A stretch of DNA of 64,000 bases from Trichoplax sp. H2 (Eukaryota > Placozoa > Uniplacotomia > Trichoplacea): the NCBI GenBank assembly GCA_003344405.1, contig NOWV01000154.1, forward strand, positions 62,001-126,000. Direction: 5' to 3'. Below the pieces are notes generated by a model. The model was not told where the DNA came from. It searched no databases and was given only the letters and a program-made list of their open reading frames with translations. The translations under genes and the position numbers were made by a program. Shown in pieces: positions 55,301 through 64,000 of this stretch. The number at the start of each line of letters is the position of its first letter. Position 1 is the first letter of the stretch.

Positions 55301-58300
55301 TTAAGAAAGCTTAGAGATGTAGAAAATATAAATGCAGATTAACTTTGTAGCTATAAATTGTGCAGTATAATTAGGAACTAAGGAATGGTTAAGAAAAGCT
55401 TAAACTTCTGTTACTATTTGAAATGTTCACTTTACTATTTAAATTCGGATTAGCTTACATGAACAACAAATTCGGCATTGAACAGAATGCCTCGCTTTCG
55501 ATCAATTGGATATTATTATTATCCATATTCCTAATAAAGTGGAAACATAAATATGAAATGTAAAATGTATATATAGAAATATTTTACATATATTCTTAAA
55601 CTGATACCCAACCTAGAATTCACAATTACTAATTTGAGCTTGAACTATAGTATCGGTTAATAAACTAGATAACTTGATCCATTGAATTTAAGTATGAAGA
55701 CTAAACAGTTCAACTAGAAATGATTGGAACACTTGATAACACATTCAGCATTTTTAAAGTTAGAAAACGGTAAGACATCGAAAATAAAAATTAATTAAAC
55801 AGCATTATTAAGAGAGTTAAGGGCATAAACAATATCTATAGCTATTACTAACGAAGCAAACATAAAAAATTTCTTTTATTTTGGCATAAATTTTTTATCA
55901 TTATCTTAATGCATAACTTCTTACAGGAATTCTATTCTTGAGACACAGGCAAAAGTATGACGTTCAATCTTATGGATTTTATTCGCATAAAGCAGACTGT
56001 AAATTATATTATAATAAGAAACTGGTGTCATTTAATGCTGTGCTGCATACGAAGACAAGATAATTCTCATGTAAAATAAACCATACAGTTCTACCATACG
56101 ATGTGATCCACAAAATGAATTCGGTTCTATGTAAATAATTGAATTTTGCTCGAGTTTTCTAAATCAATGAAAATTTGATAGCTCATTTCCGTAAATAGTG
56201 ATTGGGTTCCACGTATCTACAGCTATTTCATGAAAAAGCTTACATAGGGGTATTAAATATTGGATATAGTCTGATGTAAGAATGAATATTTTATATAATG
56301 GATTAACGTAATGATTCTTAACTTCTGCAAGTAGTAACATACATAAAAAGTTTACGTAGTGCATAAAATATGAGTAATAGGTTCGCTTTGATACACTGTA
56401 AGCAACTAAAATTGCTTTCTATTAATTTAATATAGTAAATAAGTGCGTTGCTGGCGTTGGTATAATGATACATTGAATTTTGGGATAAATAGATAGCGAT
56501 TTTAAATATAGGCGATATCTAAGTTAGTAACGAAATAATTGGATAAAGTTCTACTATTTTATACGAATACTTGCAGTATATCTTTATACTTAAAATATGC
56601 CTTTAGATTAGCTAGCGGCTTCTAGCTGATCATCTAGTTCTATAACTTACAGGTATTGCATTGACTGCAAACCAGCGAAGGTAGTACGACGGATAATTTT
56701 CAACCGATTTCCAGCCAGATCTCTAATTAAAGGAACAATTAAAGAACAGTATAGAGGTATAATTTATCAAAACCTTATAAATATAAATGCGAAGATAGGT
56801 AATTCAGTAAATCTGAAATTTTAAAAGCTATGCCGGCTGTATAAGTGGCAGAATGAATTATACTGACAATGCTATATAATTGAATACTAAGTTAATATTT
56901 AAAGCTTTGATAATAGAGTACTGTCCACCATGCTCCAAAAATGCTAATTATTTTTGATTTAAAAATCTTACAGCATTCGAATTTTGTTCAGATTAATAAA
57001 AGAACTCGGTTCAATTTCTTCAATGGCATTATACTCAAGATATCTAAAATATATGTAATTAATATATATATTATATATATATGAGTAAATATTTTGATCA
57101 GTTTACTTGCGTGAGCCTGAGATTGTAGAATAAGATATGATCTTATTCCGTAACTAATCATTTTGATAATCGTTATAATACAGAAATTATCTTAGCTATT
57201 TAAGCATGTGTATAGCGCATACTCCAACTGTCTTTGTCTTTTTGTATGATACTCACAAATCTTCCAAATTTGATAGGCAGGCCAAACTATTATTTTTGAC
57301 AACCTTCAGACGATTACCCTTCAAATTACTGTGTAATATAATATTCATTATAGTAGAAATAAATAAGTTCTTATGAGCTTGTTGGTCATAAATATTGATT
57401 GAGGACGCTTAATAATTTTGAATAATTTTATTGACTAAATTTAACATGCAGATTTAGCCAAATCTCGTAAAGCAATTTCAATATTTACGTATTATTAACC
57501 GTATATGTTAGCTTTAATTATTAATCTAATTATGTTTATCGATACGAACAGGCGAATGAGAGATTCCAAGCCACATAAAGAGTTGGCTTCAATTGTAGTG
57601 ATAGCATTGTGTTTAAGTCGCCTGAGATTTACAGAAGAGTAAACCTTGATCAAATTTCTAATCTATTACAAGCTACAATTTTTTAGCTAAGGAATAATAC
57701 ATAATAAATATTGTCGTTATTGATTAATATCTCACTAATGTTTGATTGTTCTTTCGAATAAAGATTCATTTAAATCATAAAATAAAACTTTACAGCGTAC
57801 ATTTTTAGCACTACGCAATTTATAACAAATTAAATTTCATTGGATATATGATTTATCTTTTCTATGGTGAAATATTGATTCTCCTAATACAAATAGAACT
57901 TTGATATGCTATGTTGCAAGTAGACACTATGGTAAGCAATTGTGCTCGAGATATTTTCATCTCATTAATGTCTTATGAAAAATATATCCATAATAAGTAG
58001 AAATAAAATCCTTATTGATCCCTCTTCAATGATGCATAGAAGTAACGAAAAACAATTTAAATTTAAATCTAAGCTTAAGCGTTGGAATATAGCCAGAATC
58101 GAACTATGCACACGCGTACTTATAAATGCGTACTGTAAACTTCAAACTTACAAATATTTCAAATTCAATAGGCAGCCAAAGTCACCTTGAGACATGGCTT
58201 TTAGACGATTGTTATCCAGAATTCTAGTGAAATTGCATTTTCATACAATACGTATAGAGGTAAGAATAGCATTGCCTAATTATATCTGTAATTTAACCAC

Positions 58301-60526
58301 TTATACTTAACACCTAAATGCTATACTTACAGGTACTGCAAATTTTGCAACATACAAAACGCTTTCGATTCAATATGTAGCAGAGCATTCGATCTTAACA
58401 TCCTGTAAAAATTGAATATACGGATTTTAATGACCAGGTTATAAATGAAGTTTAAAGTAGTAGTATCGTACTGAGCGTATAGTAACCTTATTGATAAGTT
58501 TTTAGTTGAAGCTACTGTACATTTAACAATTTTAAATTTAATGCAGAAAGTAATTAGAAAACAAAAACTAAGATTTTGGAGCGCCTTTTACAGAGCTATA
58601 CATTCGTATTAGTTCGATTAATTCTGCTAAGATTTTATTACGACATCAGAGCTTAGTGCTGATTTCATGTGCTTAATAATGATTTAAGCAACCATATCCC
58701 AGCCTTGCAAAGATTTGTAACATGGGTAAACTTTTATCTTTTAAAATCAGCTAATATTACACTTATATTCTGACTTAAATTTATCATTATAAAACATCTT
58801 AAAGTTACATTGAGTATAAATCTAACATTCTAAGAGACTAAGGTATCAAAACGCGAATAACTAAACAGTGCAACCGTCAAACAATCAAGTGTAAACTAAG
58901 AATGGGTTTGGAAGCCTAGGATAGTGCTACTTACAATAATTTTAAATTACTTAGGCAATTAAATGATCCAAATGTAAGAGCTTGTAGCCGATTGGCTTCT
59001 AAAGACCTTATAAAAGATGCTAGCATAAATAAACCTTACCGATATAGCAATCTAGAAAATAGAATGAATTTTAAATCTTACAGATTGGTTAGATGTGGTA
59101 ATCTGCAGAACGCATCAGTCTCGATAACCTCGATAAGACTACTAGTAATGTTCCTACGGCAAATAATCATAGATAAGAATGGCCTTATAAATTTTCATTT
59201 GCTTATCATCCTTTTAAAATTGATATGAACAATTGGACACGGCAAGATGCTCCGTTAGATTCTTGTAAATGTACTTTATACAAATACTATGAAAAGAGTC
59301 GATCCTTTGTATCTGTCCATTTCTACTATGATAAAAAAGCTGCTACTGAATTATTCTCCATGATACATTGTACTCAATGTTAATATCATAACAATATTGC
59401 AGCATATTAACGTTTTTAGATTCTTGATATAGATGAATTTGCTCTGTAATCTAACAGTGAGATCGAACATATAGGCAATTCTTATAATCGTATTAATTAA
59501 TATTCTGAAATGTACCGTAATCTAGAGCCTCAATCTTACCCTTACAACTAAACTAGGATGTATGCTTTCGAAAGTTCCAAATAATACAGTATCATATCGT
59601 TTGAGATACATGTCATGTCGTAAGATAAAATAGGCACAACTTGACAGAGATGAAAAAAGTTATATCCTAAATCAGGAAGATAACATTATACACATTCGAA
59701 TACTTACAACACGATCAACTCTGGGTAGTTAATGAAGCTTCTCGCTTTTATCTTTCTGATACTAGTATTATTGATTATCCTAAGCGATAAAAACTTAAAT
59801 ATCATCACGTAGATCAAGCAAGTAGTAAAATTTTGGCATAATTCGAAAGATATAATGAGGAATAATATCGGTAAGAGAGCTACAGCTATTAGACGTGTGG
59901 TTAGTAAAAGAACGCGTAGAGTACCACTTGCTAATTTTAGTTAGGAAGCTATATTTTATTTCTATTTGGATTCTTTGCAATACATTATTTTAATTATTAA
60001 AAAAATATAGATTGACTAAATAATCAATTTCAGTAATAGTGGACTGTATAAGATCATTCATTCTTCGCGTAAGCAGCACGTGAAGGCAGATCAATAATTA
60101 AAATTATATTAGTATACGTATTGATTACGTTAAAGGATTTATAGCCTAGCCTGTTTTGATTAGTCTTAAATATACCGTAATAAATGAAGTAATTTGAACA
60201 TAAACTATGAATAAAATATTTCTATTAATGATTATACTAACAGTGACTTCACATATCTTATGCCAGTATAGTTAATGTCGGGCAATGCTATTAAGTTACT
60301 ACTCGAGCAACTTATAGATGAATTGCTGCAATTGCAGATGCTTGGACAACCATTACTGATTGCTATTAGAAATTATAATAATAATTCAGCATATGACACG
60401 AAAATAAAGAAAAGCCTTACATCAATATTTCATATTTAAATTTCTACCTGCAATTCCACAACTACAGGCTATTACAAGCCAAACGACAGCTATGAAGTTA
60501 ATGCAGAGAATCCACTGGGATTTCAT
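39256..60526 (-). CDS. giant LRR-containing GPCR (LGR / relaxin-receptor-like), 48 LRRs
   Basis: One 51-exon gene encoding 1,583 residues. Exon 1 (60448-60526) is a signal peptide, exon 2 (60242-60362) an LRRNT cap, exons 3-50 one LRR each, and exon 51 (39256-40351) the hinge and 7TM domain with stop TGA at 39256. Summed exon length is 4,752 bp, divisible by three, and every junction agrees in phase. The hinge and TM1 (FVWVVGCLAFFGNIIVI) and TM7 (LPINSAVNPFLYTITGR) are most like LGR receptors, especially RXFP relaxin receptors. No LDLa module is seen. It would sit at the plasma membrane as a receptor for an unknown, probably protein or peptide, ligand. Exon assignments are by eye; a few extra LRR-like exons may or may not be used. 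AATAAA signals lie about 80-90 bases past the stop. Confidence 0.85.
40465..47097 (-). CDS. GPCR exons 33-50: proximal LRRs 31-48
   Basis: Eighteen phase 2-2 exons: 47026-47097, 46773-46838, 45562-45633, 45225-45293, 45077-45145, 44848-44919, 44673-44744, 44515-44583, 43902-43967, 43510-43584, 43292-43357, 42926-43006, 42159-42230, 41908-41985, 41742-41813, 41484-41564, 41291-41362, 40465-40536. Lengths vary from 66 to 81 bp, unlike the uniform distal repeats. Examples: LSHNGIAQVENKTFSSYKNL (44673), LTFNLITTISTQDFINLTQL (45562), LRGNLLAYVSRKSFYGPPQL (40465). The most degenerate are 42926 and 41484. The last LRR joins the hinge through a split ACG codon. Confidence 0.82.
48251..54731 (-). CDS. 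GPCR exons 16-32: middle LRRs 14-30
   Basis: Seventeen phase 2-2 exons: 54660-54731, 54428-54499, 54212-54283, 53332-53403, 52572-52643, 51924-51992 (69 bp), 51778-51849, 51479-51550, 51155-51226, 50921-50992, 50733-50804, 50573-50644, 49888-49959, 49669-49740, 48683-48745 (63 bp), 48452-48523, 48251-48334 (84 bp). The rest are 72 bp. Clear repeats include LNENEIRSLSAYQFQHLSNL (50573), LQTNEIFSIDANAFSGLNKL (49888) and LSYNKLHESTLLNFSTLDHL (48452). The 48683 exon uses a GTTAGT donor and lacks part of the repeat. Confidence 0.83.
55136..59779 (-). CDS. GPCR exons 3-15: distal LRRs 1-13
   Basis: Thirteen exons, all exactly 72 bp and phase 2-2: 59708-59779, 59082-59153, 58935-59006, 58331-58402, 58152-58223, 57550-57621, 57257-57328, 56972-57043, 56651-56722, 56087-56158, 55925-55996, 55459-55530, 55136-55207. 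Each encodes one 24-residue repeat of the form xLxxNxIxxIxxxxFxxLxxLxxL, for example LAGNRLKIIRRTTFAGLQ (56651) and LKGNRLKVVKNNSLACLSNL (57257). Many have a Cys before the xxL (FCxLxxL), as in class LGR repeats. Donors vary (GTAAGT, GTATGG, GTTCGT, GTGAGT). Confidence 0.85.
60242..60362 (-). CDS. GPCR exon 2: LRRNT cysteine cap
   Basis: Encodes CPSICNCSNSSISC then SSNLIALPDINYTGIRYVKS. This is the LRR N-terminal cap pattern Cx3CxCx7C followed by the short LxxLP half-repeat. It starts in phase 1 and ends in phase 2 with a GTTAGT donor, the phase used by all following LRR exons. Confidence 0.85.
60448..60526 (-). CDS. GPCR exon 1: start codon and signal peptide
   Basis: ATG at 60526. The peptide starts MKSQW and has a hydrophobic core ILCINFIAVVWLVIA followed by CSCGIA, a typical signal peptide with a likely cleavage near the end of the exon. 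It ends in phase 1 with donor GTAGAA. The next exon starts with two bases after TAG, so the phases match. The hydrophobic stretch is followed directly by the LRRNT cap. Confidence 0.75.
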
Positions 60527-63500
60527 ATCTGATGTACAGTACCGTAATGGACGATTCCTTTATAAAATCCAATTTAAGAATATTAAAGCAACTACTCTGG
60601 CCAAGTTCTAGGTCTTGGATTAGACCGAATCTTTACCTTCAGTATTAACGAGATAGTGTAAGCGATTTGACTGCTATAAAATTAAAATTGACAGCAAAAT
60701 ATCAGTTATTCTTATAATCTATCATTTAATCCGTTAAATATTTATAATTTATGTAATTACAGTAATTTCAGTTTACTTGAAAGTACTTATGTACTAATCT
60801 TTCTTAACCTAGAATTGCTAGATACTTATCTTGAATACCGTATGCCAAGTGCCTGTATCAGCTATTAAAATTCCTAAAATAGAATTTATTCTTAAGCTTT
60901 AAATCCAGTACTACCTGTATTCTAATGATATAATAGCTATACCAGTGTCAATAATCAGATTTTCATAGTTTATATATATATACCTGATCCTTTTGAAAAG
61001 GTTTTTGAACCTAAATTTCGTAATTGTATAGAAAAAAATTCCCCTTTTATGAGGCTAACCCCGAAATGATTTTAGCTTAATAGAAAATTTCAAGTTTATA
61101 ACGCGATTAGTGACTCAGTAACCAGATTAGCGTTAACATGCGACCATAATACTAATTGAAAAAAAATAATTAGATTAGGGTATTTGTATGCAGTACTCAT
61201 TTCAAGAATCAAGACTTGCTTAGTCACAGGTTGCCTTTGGATAAAGCCTATTTCTCAGAAAAATGTGTCAGCTCATGAAAGTCGAATTTAACACCGTTCA
61301 GGCTATTCAAGTTAGGCATATGATTCCTTTATCATAAACACATGGACAGTAAAAATTACAGGCTATTTGTAATGCGTCATAGCTATCAAATTACGTATAA
61401 GTAAATAAATATATAGCAACTGAAGTTCCTAACAGCAACAGATATGCAATATCAAACTCGATAAAAGAGTAAACTACGAGTATTTCGTTGTTGATAAAAT
61501 TTTCAGTTATAATGAGTTTATCATTGTATCTTTTCAAAGATTTGTAAGAGTCGCTTTAAGCAACTTGCTTTTTGCACTGTACTCAAGCCTCCAAAAACAA
61601 TTTTACACGATGAACTATCTTAACTATTTCATTCACGACCCGGATTGCATTGATAGATATATTGGAAGGCCTCCCTCCTTGGAATTATTATGTGCTATCT
61701 CAGAAATTGGTACACGATTTTTATGCAATTACTCGGTCCGTAAAATCTTGTATGGAATTATTTAATCCAGCTGATTTGCTTTTCTAGAATTTATTCATGA
61801 CGTCTATCTGCCATCTATGGATCAATTTAATCTTGGTAATAGCTTATGCCATACTCATAGTGTATAAATGTACTTCATTCATCCTCTAGTTAAGCTTTAT
61901 AGCTGTTAAGATAGGTATTACAAAGCTGAAAATAAAATAACAGTAATGAAATCGCTATAACTCGTATTAACATAATGACGAGAAAAATTTGCCAAAATCG
62001 ATTTAGGAATGATTCTGGCAGCTTTGATGTAGCACTACAGTAACAAAAGTTACATGTGTGCAATATCGGATAAAGTAATTACTAATTATAAAGATAATAT
62101 CGTATAACACTGATAAGAACTCAGTATTTCTAGATTAAGCCTCGTTTACATAAACTCTATAAACGGTAAAGAATATCAAACTGCGAAACAACAATCTATC
62201 AAGGGCGTATGCTAAATGTTGTTCGTGTAACTAGACACTTCAGTTTTGTTGCGTTATACTCATATTAGGAATAAATATGGTTTATAAATGGTAAATAGGA
62301 CGTTTAAAGAACAGCAGTCACACTTATGATTTTTAGGCACCATCTTATTGAAAATAATAAGCAGTAACTAAGACACGTTCGTACTAGCAATAAATCTGTT
62401 TCGTAAATGGTAAATAGTGCAATTAAATAACGGTAGTCACACTAACGATGTTGAGATATCGGTCTGATTATATAGAGTAATACGCAATAGCTAAAGTATC
62501 ATGCCGCTATTTTCAGTACAATACACAGCATTATAGGTTTGCTATCATTACTGGCTGGAGTAGACGTCAACATTTCCATAAGTACGATTTGAGTATACAT
62601 AAATTCGATAGAGTACGGGTGCCCTAAATACTTTATGATAACTATGATCATGCACCTATGGCATGAAAGCCGTAAGTTATACTGTTACTACTGTATTAGT
62701 GATCAAAGCGTAAAAACGTAGTCTCGACGTTCAAGATTGAACCAATTTCTTACCCTTTGAACAATCCACTAACAATGTGTTGATAACATGTTCATGATAA
62801 TTATAATAGCATTATGCCACCATATGGATACTTGAATTGCTAATAACAATGAAAGAATTTCTGATGAATATTATATTCAGAAATTGGAAGTCCATTGTAA
62901 TATTAAAGCCTGTATGCAAAATAGATCAACAACGCTTTACTTGTATCAACATCTAGAATATGAGTGAGATGTTATCCATTAATATCGATTATTGAATATT
63001 TATGGAATAGATATCATAAAATTTTATTCCATTTCACTGAATTAAAGTAAATTGTAATTTTGGCGATTTCTATAAAGCATTATATAAATTAACGAAAAGT
63101 AGCAAATCCAAGTATATAGCATTGCAAGGCAAAGCATCTATAGTACCCTATCCGATTTTAGATTTAAAAATTTTACTAGATATGATAATTTCTATAAAGA
63201 GTGAAAGCTTATCTCCGGGTATTTTTACTATTTAGGTAGTAAATCAATGATCCAAACATTTGTTACCAACACGCATTGTGTGAGCATTAATATAACTGAT
63301 AGAATAATACGTTAATTCTAGTTATAGTTTCGATCAGACAGTCCTACCTATGACGCAAAATAATACCTTCATTGAGTAATAAATGAAAATTTTATAGAAT
63401 TCGATCTTAAATCGGTTACTTTGATTGAATAATTCAATTAGAGAGACAATGTATTATATGATATATGAGTAATTAATAATTGTAATTAATCTTTATGCAC

Positions 63501-64000
63501 AAGAAAATTACTTTTATCGAAGGTACTGTATACTAAGTTGCCTTACTGTAACGTTACTGAAATGTTATTTAATCTTTACCGTACATTACCACAACTTAAT
63601 TAAATTTAAATTTCAGTCATAACATTAAGTACATAAATGATACTATGATAAGTACTAGGATTGTGAAGATTAAACAATCGATTAACAATTACTTAAAATA
63701 TTAAGGAGTTTAATATGGATAAAATAATAAATAGATTGCAGAACTTTAGTAAGATTCGAAAGCTTCAAAATTTATTTTAATTAAGCGTTGCTTCGACCTT
63801 ACGCTTTGTTAGTATTGTAATACTTCATGTTGCCAATATGGTAACATGTGGTGATTTATACCCGCGATATAATACGCTAGTTTAGATGATACAAGAGCAT
63901 TGTGATAACCTATATGCGAACTGATTGTTAGCAAGGCCTTTATTAATAGATGATTTTAAACTGCTGAGTTGTAAAGCATTTGTTATAAAACAAACACGTA
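60527..64000. other. no gene seen upstream of the GPCR
   Basis: AT-rich DNA. It should include the GPCR promoter and any 5' UTR exon, but I cannot point to a core promoter. A diverged tandem repeat of about 120 bp lies near 62270-62460. Short open frames have no recognised domain. Confidence 0.45.
62270..62460. repeat. two diverged tandem copies of about 120 bp
   Basis: AATAAATATGGTTTATAAATGGTAAATAG and AATAAATCTGTTTCGTAAATGGTAAATAG type blocks (first 20 bases or so shown in part: TAAATGGTAAATAG is identical) near 62285 and 62405. Each is followed by a related GTCACAC block (CAGTCACACTTATGAT versus TAGTCACACTAACGAT). Confidence 0.5.

Noticed and set aside
59560-59640. LRR-like peptide before a GTAAGG donor
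   Set aside because: No AG acceptor upstream and the frame ends in the wrong phase.
59885-59950. Minus-strand frame resembling an LRR (LTKISKWYSTRSF)
   Set aside because: Spacing is off by one residue and no donor gives phase 2.
61565-61765. Plus-strand ORF of 66 residues
   Set aside because: No recognisable domain, acceptor or neighbour that would make it an exon.
1-64000. CRISPR arrays, rRNA, tRNA and bacterial-type operons
   Set aside because: None seen; the genes have introns and animal homologies throughout. A tRNA search program would be needed to exclude tRNAs fully.

Overview
The window is 64 kb of AT-rich animal nuclear DNA with intron-rich genes, canonical GT-AG splice sites, no operons and one 20-base assembly gap. 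The gene content (CFAP47, COX17, an ARID1 subunit, a SERHL-like hydrolase and a relaxin-receptor-like LGR GPCR) together with compact introns points to an early-branching metazoan. A placozoan such as Trichoplax is my best guess; this is inference, not something the sequence proves.

Layout. Positions 67-2111 (+) hold the 3' part of a SERHL-like alpha/beta hydrolase cut by the left edge. Positions 4599-19870 (+) hold a complete 39-exon CFAP47 homologue (3,062 residues by my splice model), a ciliary axoneme protein. From 19.9 to 27.2 kb there is little coding signal. That stretch contains a duplicated segment flanking the assembly gap (20772-22106) and an isolated exon-like ORF with a BH3-type motif (about 23633-23806). 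COX17 lies at 27270-28092 (+, two exons). Positions 30167-36897 (-) hold a 13-exon ARID1/BAF250 homologue, the ARID-bearing subunit of BAF/SWI-SNF remodelling complexes. From 37.3 to 38.9 kb there is a dense palindromic satellite built on TACTGTACAGTA-type units.

The most remarkable element fills 39256-60526 (-). It is a single 51-exon GPCR gene with a signal-peptide exon, an LRRNT cap exon, 48 consecutive exons that each encode one leucine-rich repeat, and a final exon with the hinge and seven-transmembrane domain. Every LRR exon is phase 2-2, 35 of the 48 are exactly 72 bp, and the full splice model stays in frame for 1,583 codons. To my knowledge LGR-family receptors usually have about 10-18 LRRs, so this ectodomain is far outside the usual range. 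Around it are extra LRR-like exons that are out of phase, truncated or carry stops, which look like debris of recent exon duplication.

The genes have no obvious joint pathway; they are separate housekeeping, ciliary, chromatin and receptor genes. From 60.5 to 64 kb I see no gene.
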